A DNA stretch of 64,000 nucleotides from Tieghemostelium lacteum (lineage: Eukaryota > Evosea > Eumycetozoa > Dictyosteliales > Raperosteliaceae): positions 1,240,001 through 1,304,000 of the forward strand of contig LODT01000004.1 in NCBI GenBank assembly GCA_001606155.1. Direction: 5' to 3'. Positions within the stretch are counted from its first letter, which is position 1. The number at the start of each line of letters is the position of its first letter. The notes under the pieces were generated by a model. It saw nothing but the letters and a program-made list of their open reading frames with translations. It ran no database searches and was not told the origin of the DNA. Position numbers and translations under genes: made by a program. Of the stretch, positions 10,509 to 20,849 are shown piece after piece.

Positions 10509-11441
10509 ATGTTGAAATCAATTTTAGTATTTGCTCTGTTTTTAACAGTTGCTTTATCTGTAAAGATTAACATTGACAGAACTGTTCACAAAGTTATTGA
10601 ACATGAAACTTGGATCGAAGAAAAGAACGATCTCTTCAGAGATGTTAAAGTAGGTTCACTTTTGGGTTGGAACAAAGCCAAACGTCCAGAAGATTTTGAA
10701 ATTTACAATATGCCAGGTGACTCCAATGCCTTACCAACCAATTTTGATGCTAGACAAAACTGGCCAAACTGTTCCACCATTGCTACCATCCAAAATCAAG
10801 CTCGTTGTGGTTCATGTTGGGCTTTTGGTGCTGTTGAATCTATCAGTGATCGTTTCTGTACCATGAAGAATGAAACTGTCCAATTGTCATTCCAAGATTT
10901 AGTTACTTGTGATGGTAATGATGATGGTTGTCAAGGTGGTGATGCTTACTCTGCCTACTCATACGTCCAAAAGAAAGGTTTGGTTACTGCTGCTTGTTCA
11001 CCATACACCATCCCAACTTGTCCACCAGCTCAACAACCATGTTTGAACTTTGTCAACACTCCAAAATGTGTTGAAAAATGTCAAAGCAATTACACTGGTT
11101 CCTTCCAAGATGATTTACATTTTGTTGACAAGACTTACTCTGTCTCCTCTTTGACCTCTATGCAAACTGAATTAGTTAACAATGGTCCATTCGAAGCTTG
11201 TTTCAATGTCTATGAAGATTTCCTTGGTTACAAATCTGGTGTCTACCAACACACTACCGGTAAATTCTTAGGTGGTCACTGCATTAAAATTATGGGTTAT
11301 GGTGAACTCAACGGTACTCCATACTGGTTGGCTGCTAACTCTTGGACTACTTATTGGGGTGACCAAGGTACCTTCATGATCTTGAGAGGTAAAAATGAAT
11401 GTGGTATTGAAAGTGATGTTGTTGCTGGTGTACCAAAATAA
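10509..11441 (+). CDS. ctsB: Cathepsin B-like cysteine protease
   Basis: An intronless gene of 310 residues with a signal peptide (about 1-17), a short propeptide and a papain-fold domain from about residue 75. The catalytic Cys is C103 in QARCGSCWAFG, the His is H257 in GGHCIKIMGYG and the Asn is N277 in ANSW. Cathepsin B-type disulfide spacing is present (CDGNDDGCQGG, then CSPY...C...C). It is a lysosomal or secreted endopeptidase. The occluding-loop segment reads PTCPPAQQPC and lacks the two adjacent His residues that give mammalian cathepsin B its dipeptidyl carboxypeptidase activity. Codons are more C-rich at third positions than in neighbouring genes, as expected for high expression. 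Confidence 0.9.
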   Translation: MLKSILVFALFLTVALSVKINIDRTVHKVIEHETWIEEKNDLFRDVKVGSLLGWNKAKRPEDFEIYNMPGDSNALPTNFDARQNWPNCSTIATIQNQARCGSCWAFGAVESISDRFCTMKNETVQLSFQDLVTCDGNDDGCQGGDAYSAYSYVQKKGLVTAACSPYTIPTCPPAQQPCLNFVNTPKCVEKCQSNYTGSFQDDLHFVDKTYSVSSLTSMQTELVNNGPFEACFNVYEDFLGYKSGVYQHTTGKFLGGHCIKIMGYGELNGTPYWLAANSWTTYWGDQGTFMILRGKNECGIESDVVAGVPK

Positions 11442-11630
11442 ACAATTAGTTTAGTTTATTATGTTATATTATTAAATCTATATATATATATCAATCTCTT
11501 ACCTTCTTTTTTAATGTTTAAACTAAAACAATTTATGAAATCATTCTTATTTTTTTCTTTTAAATTAATGAGATATAAAAAGAATATTTCAGTAATTTTG
11601 AACAATATCTTTTAGAAACCATAACTGACA

Positions 11631-14057
11631 ATGGATATCGATTTTAGATATTTCTTAAAAAATCAAGTGTTATGGAATAATATAAAGAAGTATATAGCTA
11701 CTGATATATCTACACCTGAGAGATATATAAATAGTATAACATGGATAGTTAATAATAAACATTGGAGTCTTTTAGTTTATAAACTAAAGAAAGGAGAGAG
11801 ATTGCATGATTTTAGCGCAGTGTGGAGTATAGATACAATTTACAAGATACTCTATGAAACTGGTGATTTAGAAATGGTTAAACTGTTAGTAGAGAGATAT
11901 GATTTATTCTATAGAAAATCAATTTCAAATGATCCATTTAAGGATTGGGATAAAGATAAATTACAACAACTAAAGTATAAGGTACTGGATTTAATGGAAT
12001 TTCTGCAAAATAATATGGGAATGGACGGTATATCAGCTACAGCATATTGCTTGTTATCTCATCTCTCCCTCTCAGATTCAGATTTTATTGATCGTATGCT
12101 AAACAATGGTGTTATTTTAAATGGCCGTGGAGATGTTGTAGAACCAACTATAGAAATAGGAAATTTTGATTTGTTAATGTATTTGGACAGTAAATTCCAT
12201 GGAAAATTCTACAATTTAACTACTACTGGTGAAAGGAGAAAACTATTTAAAAATATGGACAATCTCTACAGAAAATGGTTATTGAAAGCATTGAAATGTC
12301 GCCAATTCCCTATTGTAAAGTACTTGGTTGTCAACCATATGGATAGTGTATCCTCGGCTATTGACTTACCGTTTATAATGATCAATTCCTCTACTGAAGA
12401 GATTTTTGAATTTTTGATCTCTGTATACAAAGACATTCATAAAATTCCCCAATCATATGACACCATGAGTTATATTGTTAACAAACTAGTAGAATCACCA
12501 CAAATAATCACAGATTTTTTGCTTACCTACCATTACCACCCTAGATCTATACTCCATCAAGTTGAAGCTTTAAAAAAAGCAATACCCCTCATCACAAATT
12601 ATAAAGAAACATCTAAATGGTTACATCATCTACATAATTTGAAAAAACATCGCCATGAGGTTTCTCCATTACTGGGTCATCATCCGCATAAATATACTTT
12701 TGAATCATTTGAACATTTTACAGTTGATGAATATAAAGCCATACAAAAACAGAAGCATTTTACAAAGATAACTTTGCAAACGGCTATCAAGCTTCTGCAC
12801 TTTGAATTTATAGAATATTTTCTTTCTGTAAGACTAAAAGGTGCCACCTATTTATCTGGTACTACCAAACAGATTAAAGGTTTAATCATTATGGTTTGCA
12901 GAAGAAAGGAAGATAAAGTGACAAAACTGATTTTAGATGCTCTTCCACCAAAAACTAATTTTGGGTTTCTCCTCGAAGGAATGGCATTTGGCAGTGTTAA
13001 ATATCTTGTAAATGGTGGTTTCAAAACACTGGATAGCTTTTTGGATAAATCAGTTAAATATCCTGACAATATATTATTGGAAGCTGCTTATTTTGGTGAT
13101 TTTACAATTTTTAAAATGGTTTATAATCAAATTTCAAAAACTGATAGAGTGGCTAAATATCATAAGTATCAACAACATGCACTCTGCAAAACTTCGAATA
13201 ACAAAATTATGGAGTTCCTTCTTAATGAGGGCTGCGGGTACTCACAATTCTTCATCTCCAAATGTGTATCAGGTGGAGATCCACATGCAATTGATATTTT
13301 ACTCAAATACATACCCACCCAGGTTACTCAGTATTTTAATACCCTCAAAGTAGAGGATATTATTAAAAATAGATATGGTGGTTATCAATCAAAAAATAAC
13401 ATTTTCTTTGACTCAAGTTTGACAGTTTTTCAAACTATTGAAAGAACACTCGAGCACCCAATAAGCTCTAATTTAAACATAATTACATTGGCTGCTCAAG
13501 CATTCGATTTTCATTTGGTTGAATATATGATCAATGAAAAATCTTATCTACCAACTCTACATGACATCACAGCTTTTTTAGAAAACACAAAAAACAAGGG
13601 TACCTCTCCTTCTTTCTTCAGAATTATAAAATTGCTGATCAGCCCATGGATTGGTAAGAGTCAAGTCCAAAAACTAAGCCCAACTCATTTTATTGTCACA
13701 TTGATGCCCAAAATTTTGACAGATCCTCAATTAGCTCACTTCCTTTTCAAACATTTTCCAAATCTATTGAAAAAATACATTGAAACCAACAATAGATTCA
13801 CATGTGATCCCCATACACTCATTAATGCACTCAATGTCTTGTATCCTAATCGTGAATGGAAATCTGACAAAAAAGCATTGGATAAGGTATTAAAATTTAT
13901 CTTTGATAATATCCACTTTTCACTTCATAGTGATTACTTGGTAGTTTTATCTACTTTGATTTCAGAATATCCAGTGGAGATTATAACATGGCCAAGAAAA
14001 ATAACTTCTGCAATACCACTGGACACGGAAAATACCTTATTTAGTTACTATAACTAA
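11631..14057 (+). CDS. Ankyrin-like family A protein (dictyostelid expansion)
   Basis: A single exon of 808 residues opening with the family signature DFRYFLKNQVLWNNIKKYIA followed by PERYINSITWI. The signature is shared with the genes at 38322, 58155, 60703 and the one leaving the window at 64000. The remainder is a chain of degenerate ankyrin-like helices (DLEMVKLLVERYDL, MAFGSVKYLVNGG). Near the C-terminus a conserved block, YPNREWKSDKKAL, matches YPNGRWISDSEL and GNDWMSDETI in the relatives. The function is unknown; no catalytic motif is seen. Confidence 0.75.
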   Translation: MDIDFRYFLKNQVLWNNIKKYIATDISTPERYINSITWIVNNKHWSLLVYKLKKGERLHDFSAVWSIDTIYKILYETGDLEMVKLLVERYDLFYRKSISNDPFKDWDKDKLQQLKYKVLDLMEFLQNNMGMDGISATAYCLLSHLSLSDSDFIDRMLNNGVILNGRGDVVEPTIEIGNFDLLMYLDSKFHGKFYNLTTTGERRKLFKNMDNLYRKWLLKALKCRQFPIVKYLVVNHMDSVSSAIDLPFIMINSSTEEIFEFLISVYKDIHKIPQSYDTMSYIVNKLVESPQIITDFLLTYHYHPRSILHQVEALKKAIPLITNYKETSKWLHHLHNLKKHRHEVSPLLGHHPHKYTFESFEHFTVDEYKAIQKQKHFTKITLQTAIKLLHFEFIEYFLSVRLKGATYLSGTTKQIKGLIIMVCRRKEDKVTKLILDALPPKTNFGFLLEGMAFGSVKYLVNGGFKTLDSFLDKSVKYPDNILLEAAYFGDFTIFKMVYNQISKTDRVAKYHKYQQHALCKTSNNKIMEFLLNEGCGYSQFFISKCVSGGDPHAIDILLKYIPTQVTQYFNTLKVEDIIKNRYGGYQSKNNIFFDSSLTVFQTIERTLEHPISSNLNIITLAAQAFDFHLVEYMINEKSYLPTLHDITAFLENTKNKGTSPSFFRIIKLLISPWIGKSQVQKLSPTHFIVTLMPKILTDPQLAHFLFKHFPNLLKKYIETNNRFTCDPHTLINALNVLYPNREWKSDKKALDKVLKFIFDNIHFSLHSDYLVVLSTLISEYPVEIITWPRKITSAIPLDTENTLFSYYN

Positions 14058-14096
14058 ATGCGCCAAATAAAAATGATTAAACAATTATTATATTTA

Positions 14097-17000
14097 TTAA
14101 ATATTATCAATTTTAGTAATTGGAAGTGTGTTTTGGAACTTGGATTTCCACAGATTAGATAAGATTTGAATGATATTCTGAGCTTCAAAACTGTTGGATG
14201 TTAACAATGTCCATTTGGATTTCGATTGGTCGCTTCCTTCCAATTCAAATAGAATAGTAAGGTTATTAGGTTTATCAGGTGAATAATTAATGGATTGGAT
14301 ATCAGTGATCTTTTGGTATCTCTCCAGAATGAATTGTGCAGATGAGGTCTTTATGTTTTTACTGAGTAATGGGTATTGAATAAAGTTTTCCTGACAGAGG
14401 AAGACCTTGTTTTTTGAGATTATCAATGATCTAGGTTGAATATTTCTTCCTGTGATTCTGTGGTGTAACATGGAATAGTTTTGGAATTCATCGGTTTGAT
14501 CCAAAACCACAGAGAGATTTTGAAGAGTATCTTGTGATCTATTGTAGGGTTCAAGAGCAAGACCAAGTTTTTTGGTAGTTTCAAAAAACAATCGAAGGAA
14601 TTGTTCATTGGATTCTCTGGATCTCTTTAGAATGACATAACACACATCATCCAATTCTAATCTAAAAAATTGGTAGCATAGTGATATGGAGAGTCTACGA
14701 ATTTCAGAGAGTCTGTAGGATTGGTATAGTGTGAAACCACTGCTGTCATCAGATTGTGCTGATCCTCCAATACCACCTAAATTCAATGATTTAAATGATC
14801 TTGAACCTAATGGTCCTGATTCTTTCTTGTGTAGGAGATAGATTGCAGTAGAGGACAATAGTAAATATACTGTTTTTTCATCTTCTTGAGTGTTATATCT
14901 CAGATAATTAGATTTCATAAAATATACATAGGTTTCTTTACTACCATCTTTAAAGAGATTCATTCTGAAATACAATTGTAGTTTTTGATCATTGAGAATA
15001 CTTTGATTGTATTCTTCATCATTGTAGGCTATTTCTTTTGAGGTATCATCAGTTAGACCTAATGTACCTTTTATAAATGCACTACCACTACTTTGTACAA
15101 TAGGTGACACTGACACACTAGTTGATCGTTTTTTCATTTGAGTTGGTTGATCTGTTGTGGTAGTATTAGGCGGTGTTGATGGGTTACTTCCCATATATGG
15201 TGATGAATTAGTACTTCCAATAGGAGTTGTATTCTTACTGGTGTTTGCACTGGTATTTGTACTGGTAGTTGTAGACAATGGAACTGACATTACATCAGCA
15301 CTAGAACACTTTACACAACTAGTGAACTCAGTTTCAGATTTTACTTGGTATCTCTCAGAACAAGACATACAAGTCATATGGTGGACAGTGAGCATTGGTC
15401 TGATGATTGAAATCAATTGAGATGCTTGTTCTTTTGATTGCAAATTATAAATTACTGTAAAGAAATCAACAGGTTTTGAATCTACAATGTGTTTTGCAAA
15501 TACAACCTCCACAAGATTATCCAGTGATGATATATTCAAATTGATAAATAGTATTGATTTGATGGTATACAACTTTTGATCAACACCATTACTATTATTA
15601 AGAGTAACCTCAGTAAGATTTTCAGGTGAAATCTCTAAATAGATCTCTTGAATCTGTTTATACTTTTTAACAATAAATGATGGATACCTATAGGACATTT
15701 AATAATTAAATAAGAATGGAGAGAATAAAAAAAAAAAAAAATATTTGTTTTAATATCAGTTTATCTAAACATTATAATAAGCGATGATGATGATGATGTG
15801 ATGAAATTTATTATTACTAGTATTACTATTATTTAAAATTTTTTTTGTTTCTTTCTATTACTGATAGTTGTGTGACATTTGAGTATACTTACATATTATT
15901 TTTGTTACTTGTTGAATTAACATACATGGAGTGTCTATTATTGGTAGTATTAGGTGTAGTTGTACTATTACTACTTGGTTGAACGTACATTGAGTGTCTA
16001 TTATTTGTAATATTACTTGTATTGTTACCATTGGTTATATCATGTTGAGGTTGTTGAGGTTGAGGTGTAGGTTGAGCAATCTTCTTTTTGATCTTTAATT
16101 TTCTAGTAGTTTTTATAATCTTCTTTTCTCCAGTTGTTCCATTACCATTATTGTTATTGTTATTATTATTATTATTATTGTTATTGTTGTTATTATTAAT
16201 ATTATTTACAAGTGATTTATCTTCAAAAGAGGATGCAGTAGGAGTTGAAACTTTATCAGATTCATTAAGAATCAAAAGCCAAGAACTACCACCCTCAGAT
16301 CTGATATCATCCAATTGTTTTCTAAGATTCTTTTCTTCAATGAATTTATCTTCTTTTTGGTGTTGTTGATTAGCTTCCTCCTCTTCAAATATAGTTTGAG
16401 TAGTTGGAGTGTGTTCTAAATCAACAATTCTATGGCTATTCATTGATGGTGCATTAGCCTTATATGAAGATGGTTTAGAGCCACCAGAGTTCTCAATCTT
16501 TGCACTTGGAGCAATCAACAAACTGGTAGTAGAATCATCTTTCATTGGTTTAATCTTCTTAACCACACTAGAGCTACCAGAATATGATGATGAATTATTA
16601 TTCTTTAGAACTTCAATATTCTTTTTCAAATCCACACTACTTATTAATTTATCATTCAAATAGAATGTTTTGATATTTAAAATTTCAAAATCCTAAATTT
16701 TCCAATATAAATAAAAGTGTATGTTAGAAATCTTAGATATCTATATAATGCGCCATCTTAAACATATCTTACATTTTCAAAAAATGAATTTAAAATTAAT
16801 TGCTTGTAGTATTTTAATTCACAAAATGGGTTATCTTGAACTGATAGGTTAGATAGATGTGGTAGATTCTTTAACTTAAAAATCTCCTCAATATCCTTGA
16901 TTTTGTTTTGAGAGACATCCAAAATCTCCAAAGCATAAAGTTTCTGTAAACCTTCAATTGATTCAATTTCATTACCCTTTAGATACAATCTTGTGATCAT

Positions 17001-17976
17001 ACCCAACAGTTCATTGGCTCTCTCTAGATTCTTTACTCTGTTATTTGACAAATTAAGTGACTGTAAATACAAACATTCATGTAGATTCTCAATATTTGTA
17101 ATTAAATTATTCTCTAAATTTAATTCCTCTAAATTTAATAATGAATACTAATAGTATGTATTAGTAGTTATTGTTATATATTTGTAAATTATAAAATCTG
17201 TTACATACAGTTGAGGTATCAATCTTTGGTATAAAATTAAAAGAACAATCTAATTTCTTTAATTTTGACCAAATTTGATTCTTTTTGTAGAGTAGTTGTA
17301 GTCTTTTGAATTGTGTTTCTAGAGGATCAGTTACATCTTGAATAGTTTCTCTTGAAGATTCGCTGTAAAATGGTAGAGATATTTCATCTTCGACAATTAA
17401 TAACTCATCTAATGAATAGAGAGCATTGTGGACTGAAATAGATACCAAATTTCTAGATATTTGAAATAGATTGGTAATCAATGCTGGTTTGATAAATGTC
17501 ATCTCTAACCTATTAACCTTTTCAAATGCTGTCAAATCAATAGGTTTAACCTTTTCCAAAAGTTCAGGTAAATTTGGATTAAACTATTATAATGATAATA
17601 TTATTAAATTAGATTACAATTCATTCTGTTCTCAATCTACTAAATGTCTTACTTTTAAATGCTGTATTAAAGATACTATAAACTTAAGATCCAAAATCTC
17701 ATTCTTTTTCAACTGAAATGAAACTCTCTTTCCTGTCAAATACAAGTTCAGGTACTCTAAACATATTGGGTTTAATATCAAATATTTGCTACCATTTGAA
17801 AGGTCTTTTTCTGTTTAAATATAAATTGTAAATGTAAATAATCAATGTTCTAAATTTCATCCTGGTTTATCAAGTACTGTTGACATTTTACCATTATCTT
17901 TAACAAATTTGTTAATGTTCAACAACAAGTCATCAGAATCATTAAATTCATTGATATTATACTTTTGTTTAGACAT
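14097..17976 (-). CDS. STK11IP-like leucine-rich-repeat / zinc-ribbon protein
   Basis: Six exons join in phase: 17976-17892, 17810-17653, 17583-17209, 17147-16773, 16692-15893 and 15687-14097, about 1127 residues. The introns are 81, 69, 61, 80 and 205 bases. Exons 3-4 hold leucine-rich repeats (LQSLNLSNNRVKNLE, LYLKGNEIESIEGLQKL), capped by a block ending TFYLNDKLISS. That resembles the STK11IP (LIP1) pattern of LRR cap followed by FLLDGK. A Lys-rich KKIIKTTRKLKIKKK patch, Asn runs and a late CMSC...C..C zinc-ribbon-like site follow. Length matches human STK11IP (about 1,090-1,100). Human STK11IP binds LKB1 and sits on lysosomes. Nischarin-like or other LRR proteins remain possible. The weakest join is the first (GTAAAA donor). 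Confidence 0.55.
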
Positions 17977-18237
17977 CTCTAAACTTTTGTTTTATATGAT
18001 GACGAAATGTTACAAACTTTAAATATAATAAAAAAAAAAAAATTAGATTTTATTCAAAACTTCACCCCCTCAAAATAGTTTTATGATTTCTTTATAATTT
18101 TTATTTTGATATTTAGATTATCTTTAAAAACTTTTATTATTAAATCAACTTTCATTATTCATATTTTTTCATATGATTCAATTTGGTTGTAAATAATCAT
18201 ATTGTCGTTCTCTTTTGATTATATTAGGAAATATTAT

Positions 18238-18242
<5 letters not shown>

Positions 18243-18270
<28 letters not shown>
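18243..18270. repeat. (TA)n microsatellite
   Basis: About 14 uninterrupted AT dinucleotides, flanked by A/T-rich DNA. Such tracts are common in dictyostelid intergenic regions and are length-variable. Confidence 0.9.
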
Positions 18271-18659
18271 CAACTACTAATTTATTGGGAAATTTAGAAA
18301 ACCAGTACATATATAGTTTATATATATTAAGTATAATTAATGGATTGAGCTAGTAGCGTGGGCGGGTAAATTCATGTTGTTAACATGAGTTTTTATTCAA
18401 TTATTGGAACTAATTAAAATAACTTTAACCGTATTGATAACTTTATATTTTAACCAAACTTGATATTTATATCAATGGTTTGGGGTATGATATTAAACAA
18501 CACCTATAAAAATTACCACATTAATACAATGAATAAAAATATTAAAAAAAAATAGAGTGTGTAGTGTGATTGGAAATGGAATTAGAACCCACTATTGAAA
18601 TAACACGTGAAAATAATACTTTTATATAAATTTGTTTTTATATAAAATTGGAAAAATTT

Positions 18660-18694
18660 GGATGTTGGATGTTGGATGATGGATGTTGGATTTG
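18660..18694. repeat. Tandem 7-base repeat (GGATGTT)n
   Basis: Five units of GGATGTT or a close variant (GGATGAT, GGATTTG) run head to tail, about 185 bases before the first codon of the HssA-like mini-gene. This could be a minisatellite or a cluster of factor-binding sites. Confidence 0.7.
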
Positions 18695-18876
18695 ACTTTG
18701 AAATTTAAAATCTAGATTTTACAATTCAAACTACAACATTTACATTGTCTACAATAATTTAAAAAACATTTCTCATACAATGAAAATCCTATAAATACCT
18801 TGAAATTTCAATTCAATTTTCAATATCAACTTCTTTTGTTTTAATAAATTAGAAAACTAATACTAAATATCTAAAA

Positions 18877-19156
18877 ATGACTTTAATTAGTAAGTAATAT
18901 ATATGTATATTTGAATATATTTTGAAAATGATATCTAACTCTAAATATGTTTTATGCAGAGGCTTTACAATCAATGGGTTCCTCTTTCTCTTTGAAAGAT
19001 ACCAATAAATCAACTGTTAGTTCAAATAGTTTGATGAACGGTCAACAAGGTTCCAATGTAGTTGCTGGTGATGTTTGGGTTGATTATTACTACCCAGGAT
19101 ACTACCATGGTTGCTATCCATACACATACCCATGTTACCCATACTACCATTGCTAA
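18877..19156 (+). CDS. Small HssA/2C/7E-like protein
   Basis: Two exons, a 13-base first exon (18877-18889) and 18960-19156, are split by a 70-base intron with a GTAAGT donor and a TGCAG acceptor. The protein has 69 residues and starts MTLIKALQSMGSSFSL, resembling the MTLxxSISS start of the dictyostelid HssA-like mini-protein families. The C-terminal 25 residues are almost all Tyr, Pro, His, Gly and Cys (YYYPGYYHGCYPYTYPCYPY). An early-codon intron is typical for these genes. HssA-like genes are multicopy and developmentally regulated in Dictyostelium; their biochemical function is unknown. Confidence 0.65.
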
Positions 19157-19285
19157 ACATTCAAAAATCAATCTTTTTATTAATTATTTGATTAATAAAT
19201 ATATATTTCATTTTTAATTTTATATTTTAGCCAGTGTTATTCTATTTCATTGAATAGGGGTTTTATTTATATTTATATTTTAAAT

Positions 19286-20185
19286 TTAATTAAAAAAGAA
19301 AATAAAGAATATTAAACCACTTTGAAGAATAAGATAGACAATTTCCTTGGATGTTTTGGTGATGGTTGTCGAATTACTAGATTCAGCAGTTGAATTTGAA
19401 CTATGATAGAAATCAGATTCGGGAGCAGCTTCACTGTCACCCATTGGAATTTGTTCTGGTTTTATAGTGCCATTTGGTTTTTTAGTTGGGGTAATATCCT
19501 CAGATTCCTCTGAGACTTCTACACGTGATCCTGAATCCTCTGTAACTGAATCATCACTAACTTCTATAACTTCAGTTTCCTCAACTTCCCCTTCTTCTAA
19601 AGAAGTCGATGAAGCTTCACTTGAAGATACAGTAGTGGAATTTGAAGTGCCTTTAGAAGGTTTCTCTTCAACTTCTTTAGAATCCTCAACTGGAACTGGA
19701 GGAGGTCTGGTTGAGCCAGGATTGAAACAACTGTCTATATACTTACTAGCATAGACACCAGCGTTAACCTTTGACTGACAAACCTTATGCTCATTACACT
19801 GGTAGCAATATGCATAACAAATAGGTAAACAGTCTTCATCACTGTCGCAAGGTTGGTAGAACCCACAATATTCCTTTTGAGTCTTGAATTTTAACCTATG
19901 GTTTCTAGGACATTGTTTAGTAGCATTCCATGCTTTTCTAGCATCCAAATAGTTGTCTTTAGTAAAAAAAGTTGTTGCATTTATCATATCGGTAGTCTTT
20001 ACATTTACACCTCCGTTTAGTTCATTTTGAGGATAGACACAGACTCTAGTAGGTAGACTTGGACATACTGATGATTTACCCTTTACCAAAATACATTTTG
20101 CACTGCTACTGGAAGATTCGGTATGTTGGTAACTTAAGTGTACCAACAATGACAGTAATACTATAGATACTAAAATAAGCTTCAT
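19286..20185 (-). CDS. Secreted Cys-rich protein, probable GPI anchor
   Basis: The start at 20185 (MKLILVSIVLLSLLVHLSYQ) gives a textbook signal peptide; an upstream in-frame ATG at 20221 would add 12 polar residues and is less likely. The length is about 299 residues. The N-terminal half is Cys-rich (QPCDSDEDCLPICYAYCYQC), the middle is a Pro/Ser/Thr/Glu-rich stalk with N-x-S/T sites, and the end is hydrophobic (YLILQSGLIFFIFFFN) after small residues, as in a GPI signal. It is probably a cell-surface protein. No known enzyme motif is seen. Confidence 0.7.
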   Translation of the reverse strand: MKLILVSIVLLSLLVHLSYQHTESSSSSAKCILVKGKSSVCPSLPTRVCVYPQNELNGGVNVKTTDMINATTFFTKDNYLDARKAWNATKQCPRNHRLKFKTQKEYCGFYQPCDSDEDCLPICYAYCYQCNEHKVCQSKVNAGVYASKYIDSCFNPGSTRPPPVPVEDSKEVEEKPSKGTSNSTTVSSSEASSTSLEEGEVEETEVIEVSDDSVTEDSGSRVEVSEESEDITPTKKPNGTIKPEQIPMGDSEAAPESDFYHSSNSTAESSNSTTITKTSKEIVYLILQSGLIFFIFFFN

Positions 20186-20849
20186 AGTTTTTGATATTTT
20201 TGGTTGTACAAATGCAATCACTCAACTAATTATCATTTTGAATTTATATCCACTGACAAAATGTCTGACCATTATGATTAATAATCACAGATGACTGAAG
20301 ATATCTTAAATTAATTTAGTTTGACATGTCATTAATTTTTCACCACCCCACACCATCATTAAAAAAATTAAAAACTAAAAATAAAAATGTGTGGATTATT
20401 TGATTATTTCAGACCAACATAAGAAAAAGGTTGACAATGTTTACTCTATCAGTGTATTTAAAAATTATAAATATATTATTTTGATTGTTTTTATTTTTAA
20501 TTAAAAAATGTAGTTCTATATAAGTTAAATTAAATTATAATTTTATAAAAAAAAAAAGAATATTATTGTGGGTGTGAAGGGACCAATTTTGAGGATGATC
20601 TTTAGAATGTGGCTGACAACTATACAATTGCACAAGTAAAATATATATGGATATATTTTTTTTTTTTTAAAAACATTTGATTGAGTTATTGTTTATAGTC
20701 CTTTTAGGACTTTTTTAAATTCAATCTAATTGAGACTAATAATAAAATAAGGTGGTAGTGGTAGTGGTAGTGGTGGAGATGATATGTATATGGTTAGAGG
20801 AAGTAAGTAAGAAGAAGAAGAAGGTGGAGGGGGAGTTGTGATATTGGTA
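20186..20849. other. Intergenic downstream of gpaB
   Basis: This stretch holds the promoter side of the minus-strand secreted-protein gene and the 3' flank of gpaB (also minus). It contains a 6-bp hairpin followed by T's at 20697-20716 (AGTCCT-TTT-AGGACT) and a G-rich GGT/AGT simple repeat at 20751-20779. No gene was found. Confidence 0.5.
20751..20779. repeat. (GGTAGT)n simple repeat
   Basis: GGTGGTAGTGGTAGTGGTAGTG-type repeats form a short strand-asymmetric G-rich tract in the presumed 3' flank of gpaB. On the gpaB transcript strand it would read as CCACTA repeats. Confidence 0.7.

Larger units (their letters stand above)
17977..18876. other. Intergenic with simple repeats
   Basis: Nine hundred bases lie between the divergently arranged LRR gene (minus) and the HssA-like mini-gene (plus). 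The region contains a TA microsatellite at 18243-18270, a GC-richer patch (AGCGTGGGCGGGTAAATTC) near 18355, and a 7-base tandem repeat at 18660-18694. The segment just before 18877 has the A/T-rich promoter look. No coding segment was found. Confidence 0.5.

Noticed and set aside
16088-16369. Leu-rich hydrophobic plus-strand frame that looks like a membrane protein
   Set aside because: It is the antisense of the Asn repeat (AAC/AAT codons) in exon 5 of the STK11IP-like gene.
18243-18270. TA run considered as a CRISPR-like or element boundary
   Set aside because: It is a plain dinucleotide microsatellite without spacers or terminal repeats.
20697-20716. AGTCCT-TTT-AGGACT hairpin followed by T's, like an intrinsic terminator
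   Set aside because: The organism is a eukaryote and the stem is only 6 bp; probably chance.
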